Positions 37,656 through 49,424 of a stretch of DNA of 64,000 bases are shown piece by piece. Below the pieces are notes generated by a model. That model searched no databases and was not told the DNA's origin. It worked only from the letters and a program-made list of their open reading frames with translations. The stretch comes from Scatophagus argus (Eukaryota > Chordata > Actinopteri > Scatophagidae). Position 1 is the first letter of the stretch. Each line of letters opens with the position of its first letter. Both the position numbers and the translations under genes were made by a program. Where the stretch lies: positions 20,569,872 through 20,633,871 of the forward strand of contig NC_058499.1 of NCBI RefSeq assembly GCF_020382885.2, in the 5' to 3' direction.

Positions 37656-38797
37656 TAACATCTGGAGCTGTTTTGTCAGGACATTTTTTATGTCTACCTC
37701 AAAGAAAGAGCAGCCACCAGGCTAGATTTTGTTTAACATTAATAAATATGGACCCATTTGCTAGCGTTAAGAGGTTCTACAAGTATACTCGTATGCTTAT
37801 GGTGGACCATAACCATGTAATTATGAACCTCCTGGATGTCCATCAGACCAGGGATACACAAGGATTAGAAGAAATAATGGCTGTCAGTGAGAAACTGAGT
37901 TTTGGTCCACGTGAAGAGAACCAGTGGAGAGCTGGGCAGGCGCCTTGGTGAGCGACTGGAATTAGATAAAGAAAACATCACATTATTGTAAAGTTTGCTA
38001 TCAGAGTTCAGGCTCACAGGCACCCATAGGTTGGGAAAGGTTGAACTAAAAGACTAATCTAACTAACTAACTGTATATGGCAGTCATAATTAGAGCCACC
38101 TTGACCATCTTACATCTCACATCTCACCAGCGTTAACAATTTAATACATGATAATATATCGTTACAGTCTATTCTTTTGCATCCCTTTTATAGACAATAA
38201 GAATGACTGAACATACAGGGTTAGTGACTGTTTTAAATTTAAATGTCTGTTCTCCTAACCCTCTTGCTATTGTTCTACTGTAACTGCATCAGAGTAGTCA
38301 AAAAGTTTCCCTGCCGTTACTTTTCCTATTTCAGTCCAAGGATTAAAATTAGAATGAAAGATCTAACTGAATGAAAGCATTACCTCTAAAGAAGATACCA
38401 AATGTTACACAAAGCTATACAATGTATAACACAAAAATGAATGAGCACTTCAACAAAGAATATTCTTTAATGCTTATTGTGAAAACCGTCAAAAATATAC
38501 AAACAGTAAAAATATAGAAAGCTTTTTTAAAATTTTCTTTAAAGCTCCACAGCTTCAATCAGTAGTAAAAGAAGACATTATTCCGGCCAAGAATGAGTGT
38601 ACTTGAACGTAAGAATGAGAGAGAAGGGCCTGTGTAAAAAGCTGTCCAAGAAATAGTTAAAGTATAAACAAATGTGTCACTCAGCATTGGTGTGTAAGAT
38701 AGTGAGGACATACTAAAAAGACAAATCTTCAAGAGATGAAATTGAAGAGTAAAATTTAAAGGCTCTCTACATTAAGTTTTGCCACAAGTTTTGAACA
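37656..38797. other. Intergenic DNA between hAT copy 2 and the tmem231 3' end
   Basis: An open frame around 37750-37951 (MDPFASVKRFYKYTRMLMVD) is unassigned. The rest is AT-rich with no motif. No gene supported. Confidence 0.35.
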
Positions 38798-38803
38798 TTT
38801 TAT
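38798..38803 (-). terminator. tmem231 polyadenylation signal
   Basis: The minus strand reads AATAAA about 116 nt past the tmem231 stop codon, a normal distance for a short 3' UTR. Cleavage would fall just to the left. Confidence 0.6.
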
Positions 38804-38918
38804 TACATTTCAGTCAGTGTATTGTTGTTGGTAAGCCACTGTGAAGCATGTAAAATTGTTCCTAAAAATGAAACCTGGTGGTTTTTGAATACCTGGAGGT
38901 GAAAACACTATCACTACA

Positions 38919-41900
38919 TCATGACAGGTGAGTTTTTCCAACTGGTATGGGTACAGTGGTTAGAACCTGGTTCTGGAAAACAAATCTCTGTATGCGCTCA
39001 AAGATCCAGAGGAAGATGAGGAGGACACTGACGTATTGAATCCAGGCAAATTTGATGGTTTCCCAAAAGCCAGGGCGGTAAGTGGATGGAGACGGTTAAG
39101 GAAGAAATGATAAAGAAAACTTCTAATATAGGCCATACCTTTGGCCGTACCTGCAGAGAACTCAACTCAAAGAGAATGAGGAACAAAGAACAATGTATGA
39201 ATAGTTTGCAAAGAGTGTCACCTATCCATCCATTCATCAATTTTCTATACCGCTTATCCATCAGGGTCGCGGGGGGCCGGAGCCTATCCCAGCTGACTAC
39301 AGGTGAGAGGCGGGGTTCACCCTGGACTGCTCACCAGTCAGTCGCATGGCTGGCACACACAGATAGCCAACCATACACTCTCACACTCACACCAATTAAC
39401 CTAATGTGCATGTTTTTGGGATTGTGGGAGGAAGCCGGAGTACCCGGAGAAAACCCACGCAGGCACAGGGAGAACATGCAAACTGAGTGTCACCTAAATA
39501 AAAGGAAATATTTGAAACTTAGCGTTTTATTCATCAAAGTCCTGGTTACTCAGGACACACCACAGAGGCTGGTTTTCACTGGGAATTGTTATACCAAAAG
39601 ATGGATACATTATCTGGCAAACCAATTCTAGAAATTTGGAAATTCGTGACATCTCTGTACTGCACCTGGACAGCGCAGTCTGTAGCTCGGTGCTGTACAA
39701 TATTTAAATGATCCTCTCTCTCTCTGTCAGGTGAGGATGAAGTTGATGTGCTGTTATTGATTTATAGTGTTCCAGCGTGTGTACGCAAACACAGGCAGAC
39801 AGGTGCTACTGTGATGTGTCATAGCATAAACCACAGTGTGTGCTGGATTACACAAATACTACGGTAAGTGCATTGTGCAGCTGACAACAGTACGAGTGCT
39901 GCTTTTTGGATTTTAATTAACGCAATATTATGATTTATCCACATCTGTAGCATCACATAATGACGTTTAATTGATCGTCTATTAATATATCAAGTTAGTT
40001 GTTTTATTTTTTGCTTGATTTAAAGATAATAATAAGTCCCTCGCATACTTGGCACAGTTCAGGGGGCCCACAACGGGACCTTACTGCATATGTAAAAATA
40101 CGTACAATAGTCAATGAATTACACATTTCAGAACAATTTTGCAACTTAACAAAGTCAGCTTGTCATGAAACTGAAGTAGAAGATCGCGAAAATATGCAAT
40201 TAAAAAACTACAAACCCAACAGCCACATAAGTGACGTCGTCTCGTTTGACACTCGGTGAAACGGGTCCTGCATGCTGGCTAGCTTACACCAGCATCACCT
40301 ATCAGCTAACTCCCTTTTCACACAGCTGCAGCTGTCAAGACACCCAGACGTATTGTGGTTGTCACTTCTTTTCGTAGTCTTTCTGTGTCAGGCTCACGAC
40401 CATGTTTGTGTAGTGATGTATATTGTAAAAGAGAAGGGATGTAGTTCACTTCCTTGAAACGCATCATACGTATAATTCATGGCACAATTCAAACAGGATC
40501 AAAAATGATCTGTTTCTCATCACTAAATACCATACATATTTTCTACAAAGTAAAGTCCTATGGAGGATACCAGAAGGGGAGGGACTCTATTAGTAGAGAA
40601 TTGTAGCCTTTAGCCTTGTTTTTCAGGTCTTTGAACTACTTAAGGGCTTTTCAACAACTATTCAACTGCCTCTTAATTAAGAGCCTTTCAGTACTACAAG
40701 TGATATGTCAACTGCCTTGAGCATTATAACTTAAACTGCCACTCCTATTCCAAACCTGGTGGTTTGTTTTTTTTCCAGCAATTTTTAGTACACTGTAAAT
40801 AATTGCTTACAAAAGTAATAATTTATAGTTTGTTATAATCCCTTTATTAAATCTTTATAATTCTCATAATCTCAAATTAACAGATTAAAGTGAAGTGTTA
40901 CCCTAAAAGGTATATAAAAAAATGCTTCAAAATTAGGTTTGAGTGTATTTAGTGTTAAAACACACATACACACACACACAGACCCTTTCATACATTTAAT
41001 TAAAGGATATCTTATGACCTCCACAGGGTAACGGATTTCAGCATTGAGCTGAAAGGGAGCACCAGCAGCTCGCCCCACAGTCCACACTGGCATGGGACAT
41101 GACAGCACTGTGGTCACTTTGGAAGATAAAAAAAGCATTAAAATGACAAAGCCAAAATGATAGCTGTGAATGTGATAAACTGGGTTTAAATCCTACTCAG
41201 GAAGGTGGTTTAGCTTGAGCTAAATCTAGTCACACAGTATATTTAGTTGCAATAAACAAGAAAGAGCAAGAAAACAATATAATAGAAGCCTTTGTTGACT
41301 TACAATTTCTATTCTGGTAGCTCCCAATTATGTTGTTGAGGTCATAAGCATCTGCAAAGGGGCTGGAGCCATCAATAACCGACACCTTGGCATCAATAAA
41401 GGAAAAAACAGAAACAGAACAATACCTTAACAAAAATCAATATCGTACTGCAGGCATCAGAGCAAATTCATACTCCATTTGAATATTTTTACACCTACTC
41501 CTACTAAAGAACCTACTAAAGAGTTCATTATGGGCTTTACATGAAACAAGGCAGGCCCCTCCATAACAAAGCTGGAGAATAGTGCTTTGTAAAGGCAGAC
41601 CTTGTGGACATGATGAAAGCAAGTCCCTCTGAGAAAGAATGGAAACAAATTCAGTTCTCCTTCTCGTTTCGGAAAATGGTCGCCTCCTCCTCAACTGCAC
41701 AGTTGTGGAAAGTATTTTGTCGTGCTTCTCACTGAGGAAAGGGCCAACAACCAATGTGTCGCCTAGAAACGCAGCAGCACTTTTGTTTTTTCTTTTTTTT
41801 TCTTGTCTGTAGCTACAGTGCAGTTGTTGTCTGTACATCTCTGTGCTGACTGCCTTGATGAAGTTTCATTATGAGGCAGAGGGTTTATTTCTGTACAATG

Positions 41901-44900
41901 CTAATGCTTATTTCACCTGTTGCAGTGGGTAGCACAGTTGGTTAATTAATCTGAGTTTTGTCCTGTTTTCTGGTTAGGTTTTACAGAGAAAGGCGGCCGT
42001 ACTGTATATTTAAGACAATCGATTGTAAGTGCTCACCTGTAGAATAGGAAGTCTGTCTTGTTACTGTTGTTGGTTTACACGTCATGGCTCTGAGGCCAGC
42101 AGATTTTATTTTGCAGATTCATGTATTCTTAAATTATCATCACTATCATATAACATCATCATCATTAGTTGCCCTTTTTAAACAATGTAACACAGATTTT
42201 TTTTCTTGCTTTATTGTGAAGTGCAGTTCTACACTGGGTAAAGTATTCTAGCACCAGTGTTGGGAGCTAAAACTCACAAATGTCCTGTTGATTAGGTGTC
42301 CCAAAACAAAACAGATAAAGGCAAAACATCCAGAGCAGACTGTAAAACAGGCCTCAGCCGTGTGTCTTGCTTGTGTTCGTAGACTCATCCCGGCAGAGTG
42401 GCATTAATTCAACAGATAATTTCTGGTGTATTTCCGCCCTGCATCGAAAACTACCTGTACAAGCTGCTGATTTTGCAAATGCAATGTTTTCAAAGGCCAA
42501 AAGAATATGGAACAGAGTTTATCAACACACCTTCAGAGGGTCTGCATTCTTGTAGGTAATAAGCTCACAACACCCTGCCCTTCTCACAACACGTTTCATC
42601 AGTGCAACAGTATAACAGTAGTACCTCAAATAGGATTCAGTGATATGCTGTGAGGCAAAAAAATAAAATGGCCCGATTCACCTAGCTTGCACTGTTTGTT
42701 TAGGCCGCAGCTGGTAAATGTATAACGCATAATTGCTGGAATGTCATTGATTAATCCTCTATTAAAGGCAGTTCAGACTGATATCAAATGCCATACTGAT
42801 GAGCTATTATTTTTTTAATCTTTAATCCGATCTCCTTCATTTTTTGCTGTATTACTGATGGTTTATTTGTGGGGCTTTCTGATGAAGCATTGTTTCAAAC
42901 CGCTCACTCATTGTTGCAAAATGTAATGTGAATGTTTGACCTGATTGTCCTTGTCATCCTTGTTCACTTTGTGTGATGTTCAAAGTTTGGCAAAAATGGT
43001 ACAAACTCTGGCTGCAGCTGGCACTAGGGCTGGGCTATGAGAAATGTTATGATCACAATCATTTTTTTCCATACTGATCAATATAAATATCAATAATCAG
43101 AAAGATATATAGTTTGAAAATGCTGCTATTTTGAAGAGTATCCTGATCATGACTGAAGACTGATGAAATCAGAGGGCTCATTAGTTAAAGAACATTTGCA
43201 GAACATTTCGGCTGCTGATTGTAAACACACGGTTCAAAGTCCGCCAATAATCAGAGTCTTAATAGTTGAGAGAGCAGAGACAGAGAGTGACAGTTATCAC
43301 AAACAAAATAGCGAATCACAGAAATAAAACATTATTTTTCTGTTTCAGAACAGTTGCATTCTGAATCACCCAGACCTCTGCACGGCCCTCTTGATTCTGT
43401 GTGAGTACGGCTGAAGAGCAGGCTTCAACCCGCCTCTCCTGTCTGGGCAGACCGAGACAGCAGAGGAGAGAGACCATGGAGAAACAGCTTGCTAACCCGC
43501 TTGCTATGTTTCTACAGAGTACTGACCTCATGATGTTATTGGCTGGGGACTATGCATCAATGCACAAAGGCTGACGCCCAGAAATGTCCCAACACAGCAA
43601 AGGAAATACAGACAGAGGGCTGGATCTCTGCAGCTACTCATAGGTCTCTACAATGCTTTTATACAATGTTTACAATATTGTTTTTAGACATTGCTGTACA
43701 TTGTGACTTTAAACTTTAAACAAATAGAACAACATAAACTTAACCTTAATAAACTTAATAAACTGCACAAACATGGCTTAGTTTAGAATAGATTCTGTGA
43801 TAAAACAATATAACGAATAACACCTAAATGTAACAAACATCAAACATGGTTTATCTGCCTTAACAAAATAATACAAATTGCCTGTCTTGCTAGACCACAT
43901 TTTCACACTCTCAGTGTGGCTGCTGGTAGTGCTGCTAGTGTGGATGTATAAATGGTGTTTAACCGCTATGTTTCATAAAAAATTTGCATGCACCCATCAC
44001 TACCCCAGCTTCCTGTACACTGCTCTGGCAGGCTCTGCGCCAGGCTTGGATCATATCACCTACAGAGTCTCAGTGTGTGGCATTTTTTGAGACCATTCAT
44101 GGTTGGCAATGTCTACTCTATTTGAATTATTGGTACAAAAAGAAAACAATAGGAGAGGCAAACAAATCAGGTGGACAGAGAGAAAGACAGTGAGTCGGTG
44201 TCCACTCACATTGTAAATGTTGTGCAGTCCTCGGTGTGGCAGGGGTGTCCTCTGCTGCAACCTCAGGTCTCCACTGATGAACAGCTTAGCTCCAGGGACG
44301 GAGGAAGAGTGTTGCACATAGGCCAGGCTCTGCATCACCACTGTGGACATCCGCTGGCAAAACGCAAGAAACTAAATTAATTCAGGTGGAAAATTAATTA
44401 CGAAGGCTAATCCTAAAATCAGTTTAGAGAGTATTTAAACTGATAAATGTATTAACATTAGTTATTCTAATATTCAATTAAAAAAAACAAAACAAAAGTA
44501 AAAACAGTATCCCAGTTCAAATACCATTAGGTCAAACCTTGCATTACACAGCCAAAGAATTGCATATTTGAAGTAGGGCCTCAAACAGGCAAAGTAGTAA
44601 TGCAGGAATGATCATGATGATGACCCAGTCTCGTAATAACAATTCACTGACTGTAATCTTTAAATATTAACTAAAACAACCCTGAATTAGGGCTGAGTTC
44701 AGGTTAACTTTGTTAAGTTTGTCATTACCTCCTATCCAGCTGAGTACAGCTTTCTTAATAGTGGTACAAAAATGTGAAGCATCTACATGTCATCTCATGT
44801 ATGGTGTATTGTGAATGGCTGGATAGACTTGGTACTGCAGGAGAATACATACAAAGAGCTGGTAGCTGAAGGTGAGCAGCAGCTGGACACTGTACACTTG

Positions 44901-45702
44901 CTCCTCTGGTTTTAGTGGTAGCTGCAGTTGAAAAATCAGGAGGTCCAACTTCCCATCCTGATTCTGGTCCTCTTCTCTCACCTGAAGAAACCATACCATA
45001 CCACTGAAACCGTACTGTGCAGCAGTTTGCCAGTCTGATAACTAGTTTCTCATATCCACCGTAGGCTTTTCTTATTCACAAGTCACCTCTACATCTGACA
45101 TTCTACGCTGACAGTGTTAAAACAGAAACATCAGGGTGGATATTATATAAATACAGGCACACCCATGTAGGCACAAACGACAAGGTGCAAGGGAAACTTG
45201 TGTACATATAAGTGAAGTGCTCTCAATGTCTTACAGAGACAGCAGGGATCCGGAGGTTGGCCCCAAGCATGTTGTTAAGATGGGGGAAGGTGCTCCAGGC
45301 GACGTAGTCTCCCTGAGTACTGGTTGCTGCCACCAGCAGAGTCTGGTACTGGAACCTCACAACCGGTTGTTCCTCATAAGTGCTTCTTTTGATCCAAAAA
45401 CCTAACATAACGTAGTATTAAAAGGCAAGCAAACATTTCTTCTTGTTTAATAAAACCGTCAGGCGTATTTACACTTAACGGAGTAACTTAAGTATTTATC
45501 TATACTTCTGTTGCTAAAAGCATAGATCCTTATTGTTTAATGGCAGGCATTGCAGTAATGTACCTTGGCTCCTGTAAGCAACCAGCAGAGGAGCGATGTA
45601 GGTAAGGCATAAAACGATAACCACAAACACAGTGGCTTTCGTACAAACACTCGTTTTGTACCGAAGCAAAGCCGGGTGAGAATAGACCTCGTAGAAAGCC
45701 AT
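38919..45702 (-). CDS. tmem231: Transmembrane protein 231 (ciliary transition zone), 7 exons, complete
   Basis: Coding exons on the minus strand are 45702-45564, 45401-45235, 44981-44853, 44353-44210, 41385-41304, 41116-41011 and 39081-38919. All phases agree: 930 nt, 309 residues plus stop; the human protein is 316 as I recall. Tmem231 is part of the MKS complex at the ciliary transition zone, which controls which membrane proteins enter the cilium; human mutations cause Joubert and Meckel syndromes. It has two membrane segments (about residues 23-42 and 267-283) around a large extracytoplasmic domain. Recognisable blocks are [75 protein letters not shown] and the end [13 protein letters not shown]. 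Six introns: the first five are GT-AG, while the last (41010-39082) is an AT-AC intron of U12 type. It is divergent from gabarapl2, with start codons 3.7 kb apart. Confidence 0.96.
39082..41010 (-). other. U12-type AT-AC intron of tmem231
   Basis: The donor reads AG|ATATCCTTT (41010-41002), a perfect U12 5' splice site. Near the 3' end is TTCCTTAAC (39103-39095), a perfect U12 branch site, with its adenosines 14-15 nt from the end of the intron. The intron then ends CCATCCAC|TTAC, an AC terminus, and there is no pyrimidine-AG. Joining AG to T makes a serine codon and gives VEVISYRPGFW, which matches the conserved protein. No GT-AG choice does this. Repeat R3 sits inside the intron. Confidence 0.93.
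39222..39483 (-). repeat. SINE-like dispersed repeat, copy R3
   Basis: It begins CCATCCATTCATCAATTTTC, has GGGGGGCCGGAGCCTATCCC and GGCGGGGTTCACCCTGGACT, and reaches further than R1 and R2, to CCACGCAGGCACAGGGAGAA. It lies within the last intron of tmem231, in the same orientation as the gene. Confidence 0.75.
41386..44209 (-). other. tmem231 intron 4 (2.8 kb)
   Basis: The largest tmem231 intron. Several ORFs of 60-133 codons occur (for example around 41437-41838), but none shows a family motif and they are taken as chance. No mobile element was recognised. Confidence 0.6.
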
Positions 45703-45962
45703 AGATAACCGCGTTCGTAACCGTCGGTGTTGTGTATAATCAAGTCAACCGGATAGCTAGTTAATGTCCAAGCTAGCACAAATGCTGAGGGAATATGGAT
45801 ACGGTACGGATATGGATACGCTAGCAGACAAAAAATGGTAAGTAGGTAAGTAACGCTCATCTATCAAACTCCGAAATTCGTCTCTGACATCGTATTTTAG
45901 CGAAACGTGAAGTATTAAATGCTATTTACGTTTGACAACTAGCAAGTTTAGTACCATGCACC

Positions 45963-45973
45963 GCGCCATCTTG
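45963..45973 (-). promoter_or_regulatory. YY1-like site upstream of tmem231
   Basis: The minus strand reads CAAGATGGCGC, matching the core AAGATGGCG of YY1 sites. Such sites often sit just downstream of transcription starts in TATA-less promoters, with this orientation. It lies about 260 nt before the tmem231 ATG. Confidence 0.5.
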
Positions 45974-45995
45974 AAATTTAGCTTAGCGTCTCCTG

Positions 45996-46009
45996 GTTAC
46001 CATGGCTGC
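45996..46009 (-). promoter_or_regulatory. RFX X-box-like motif upstream of tmem231
   Basis: The minus strand reads GCAGCCATGGTAAC. The right half GGTAAC is a perfect RFX half-site and the left half differs at one fixed position from RYYNYY. It lies about 295 nt before the ATG and just upstream of the YY1-like site. RFX factors drive many ciliary genes through X-boxes, and Tmem231 is ciliary. Confidence 0.5.
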
Positions 46010-47139
46010 TGAGTTCCCGAGTTCCTGAGTGCCCCATTCCAGCGCTACAGACACAGCAAAACCTCCTGTTATTCAGACTTCGGTTTGTTCACGCATGTTT
46101 GTCCCCTTTGCTGGCCCTGTAGTCACATTTAAATTTCATCTATAAATGAATTACTTTTACGGTGTTACATATTTGGAGCGATTCGTTATTAAATCAAACT
46201 AGACACAAACAAACTGAGCATAGCAAGGCTACTTGACAACTTCCAGAGAAACTAACTGTAAGCTCCTAAATTAGCTGAATCGATTATATGAGTAATCATT
46301 GCACAATCATTTATTATGATTTGTACAACAGTTTGTAGTTCTTTTCAAAAAGTGAAAGCAATGTTGTAGTATAAAAGGCTGGGCCCCTACTTATGCAGCC
46401 TAATTGGCCTCCTTCCCCCATTTTACAAACATACAATTACTATATTATACTATACAAACTCTATGTTATATAAATAACAGCAAAACTACGTTATATCCCT
46501 ACTCAGGAAAAAATACCTTTTCCAGGGAAAATCACACTAATGAAAACATAATTCTGAATATTATATTCCATTTCTGCCACACATTCTACTAATGGTTTTT
46601 TTTTCAGTGTTTTGGTTCATTTTGTCAAATGAAAAAACTAGAGTTTGTGACATCTTATGTAAAGAGGTAAATATGACACAGAATATCTGATTTATATTTT
46701 GTGCTGCTTTTGCGGGTGCCTTCATCATTTCAAGTGTTCATTATAAAAAGATGTCAATCTACCACGCTACCAAAACTTTTTTTTGGTTGATTAATTCCAC
46801 TTTTTTTAAAAAACAAAATGATTGCTTCAAAGTTTGCACAAAGCAAGTTCTCCTCAACATCGGAACAGTTACGACACTTGACTCTCGGGACAAACTATTT
46901 TTGTCCATTTGACTGTGGAGCAGTCCACCTTTCGGAGCAGGGAACCCCCCTGAGAGATTTAAATATTGCTTTAGCTAAAATAAATAGTCAACAATAGCTA
47001 ACTGTTTACTTATAGTACTATTATTAATAAATTTTCAAAATTGCAGATAAAAACAGACTTTTGAAGCGCCCTTCCCGTGTTGGGCCATGGGTACAAAGTT
47101 CCACTATTCCCCTGACATCTGTGTTGCATCGGACCAGGC
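46010..47139. other. Intergenic DNA between tmem231 and Tc1 copy C
   Basis: AT-rich with homopolymer runs. No gene or repeat recognised. No CpG island spans tmem231 and gabarapl2, so a shared bidirectional promoter is unlikely. Confidence 0.4.
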
Positions 47140-47229
47140 TTGTCCCACCACAGCAACATAGACTGTTTAGGACTGATTAAAATTAAGAAACAGGCTAGTT
47201 GCAGTTTTTTTCATGGGGGTTGCCTGACT

Positions 47230-47897
47230 TCACAAATGGTGAGGTCATGCGCTGATGTAAGACAAAAAGGTCTGGCTGACAGTCTCAGTTCCAGTTCATC
47301 CCAAAGGTGTTGGATGGGGTTGAGGTCAGGACTCTGTGTGGGCCAGTCAATTTCTTCCACACCAAACTCATCCAACCATGTCTTTATGGACTTTGCTTTG
47401 TGCACTGGGGCACAGTCATGCTGGAATAGAAAAGGACCTTCAACAAACTGTTGCCACAAAGTTGGAAGCATAGCATTGTCCAAAATGTCTTGGTATGCTG
47501 AAGCATTAAGATTTCCCTTCACTGGAAGTGAGGGGCTGAGCCCAAACCCTGAAAAACAGTGTCATACCAAACACTGAATCCAGTAATAGAGAGGTGTGTC
47601 TTAATACTTGTTAAAGTTAAAGTTAAAGTGACATATCTTGTCATTGGAGGGAACTCACTCCAACGAAATTTGTTCTCTGCATTTAACCCACCCAAGTGAC
47701 GTGCACACACACACAGCAAACCCGGGGCAGTGGGCGACCGCGTGCAGCGCCCGGGGAGCAGTGGGGGTTAGGTACCTTGCTCAAGGGTACCTCAGTCATG
47801 GACACCGGGACGGGGAATCGAACCAGCGATCCACCGGTTACGGGTCCGACACCCTAACCGCTGATCCACGACTGCCCCTTGTGTCTATATAGTGTAG
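47230..47897 (-). mobile_element. Tc1-like transposon, copy C, split by a SINE
   Basis: On the minus strand the 5' terminal repeat (TACACTATATAGACA, near 47897-47883) is separated from the rest by a SINE. The element continues at about 47610 with AGTATTAAGACACACCTCTC, then encodes NASAYQDILDNAMLPTLWQQ, FLFQHDCAPVHKAKSIKTWL and WPTQSPDLNPIQHLWDELEL (minus frame 47522-47211). The N-terminal DNA-binding half is missing, and homology stops near 47230, before the 3' repeat. The second catalytic Asp is present (QHD), but the third acidic position is Gln (NPIQHLW). Confidence 0.85.
47603..47878 (-). mobile_element. tRNA-derived SINE inserted in Tc1 copy C
   Basis: The minus strand starts GGGGCAGTCGTGGATCAGCG. 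The A box TGGATCAGCGG (47868-47858) and a perfect B box GGTTCGATTCC (47824-47814) form a pol III promoter. The body includes CCCTTGAGCAAGGTACCTAA, then CTGCACGCGGTCGCCCACTG. The 3' tail is a short run of TTTAAC units. Possible short target duplication CTTG(T) on both sides. SINEs move using the machinery of a partner LINE. Confidence 0.88.
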
Positions 47898-49250
47898 TTA
47901 CCTTTGGGTCCTGTACATGAGTACATACTCTAATTATCTATAACAATGACACGCTGCAGCTGTTCAGTCACTTCCACTGTGTGGCTGTGTACAAAGTGGT
48001 TTTGTGGATTGACTGGCAGTGAGCTGGGAGGGAAATGTGGTCCTGTGCTGCTCTTCGGGAGTTGTGGCAATGCTGGCCTGAATACGGAGCTCTTGGTCTG
48101 GCTATTGGCTGGACCAAAGTGGACATTGTTTAATCCTAAAGATCTAACAGAAATATAAATAAAATAATTAAAAAAAAAACAAAGAAAGTGAAGGTTTCTT
48201 TTGTGATCATGACACCCCGTTCAAATGTTTACATTTTTATGACGCTTAGCAAGCAGTGCTACAAAACACACAGCAAAAGCTACACACACATTTTGACAAT
48301 TGAGACAATTGTTCATTGCTGCCAGCTAGTAACCACACTGACGATGAGGTGAGATCCATAGCTGCCTGACTAGGATCAGCAGGTGACTTTGTGTAAAGTG
48401 GTGTAAATATGAGGCAATACATATGTGGAAAAAAAGAAGTAACTAGAATTCTTGCCACGCCTGTGCCTGGTATGTGTATATATGACAGGGTATATACACT
48501 TCTCTCATGCTTGTTGGACATCCTCTACGTAAGTCTATTTTAAATTTTAAAGATAAGAAAATAACCCATTTTCAACTCATTCAATTGAATCAAATTACTT
48601 TTAGGTCCTAAACATGGTACAGCTTTTGATTTGTGGTTGGAAATATTAGTAGTTAGTAATGAAAGAACTTTCCATACAAGCCACTATTATTATTATTATA
48701 CTGTAATATTATTGTATTGTACTACATTATTATGCTATTTAGCCGGTGAATGCTGAGTCAACATTCACAACCATATGTTCTTCTACTTTCCTTATCTGCT
48801 GCGTTGTCTTTGAACTCCTTCCACATTATCCAACATATTAAAATCATTAAATATCAAAATGTTCAGCTAATTTAGGGCTTTATTGCTATGTTTTAGATTG
48901 TGTTTGATATCTTTCATGATTTGAGACATAGTCAACATTTTACACAAAAAAGTTCCTATTAAAGTAAAGGGACAAGATGTTTAAAAATGCCACATTTTCC
49001 TGCATTTCAGCTTCAGTGCTCAGCCATAGTTTCAGCTGGTTATATATAATACTATATACAATAATACGTATCATAATATATTAAGATATGTTATTACATT
49101 ATATAATTGTGGAGTATACTACATTGTTTTACAGGTAGGTTTGTTTCAAGTGTCCAGGTAATATCCTACATGTACTCATAGTTTGTAACGGTTTAATTAA
49201 TGGATGGACTTCTTTCCTGGAGGACTTGAAGGTAGCATCATACACAACCC
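47898..49250. other. Intergenic DNA upstream of gabarapl2
   Basis: Contains short ORFs without motifs and AT-rich stretches. No repeat family recognised apart from the flanking Tc1 end. Confidence 0.4.
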
Positions 49251-49263
49251 CGCTGTCAGACAG

Positions 49264-49271
49264 TGACGTCA
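49264..49271 (+). promoter_or_regulatory. CRE palindrome in the gabarapl2 promoter
   Basis: TGACGTCA, the full cAMP-response/ATF element, lies 153 nt before the gabarapl2 start codon, in a locally GC-richer stretch. This is a normal promoter distance for CREB/ATF family binding. Its use is inferred. Confidence 0.5.
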
Positions 49272-49424
49272 CCACACAGCGAGACGGACAGTTGAAGGCT
49301 TCGGGTACAGAGACTATTGTTGACGTTTTGTTTTGGTCGCTTTTGTCTGGATTTTGGGACATTTCGCCGACATTATTCCCCCTTCGACTCTACCATCACG
49401 CCTCAGTGCGGGGATCCAGCAAAG

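Noticed and set aside
41437..41838. 133-codon minus-strand frame in tmem231 intron 4
   Set aside because: No motif, and it does not fit the exon phases. The tmem231 protein is already complete without it.
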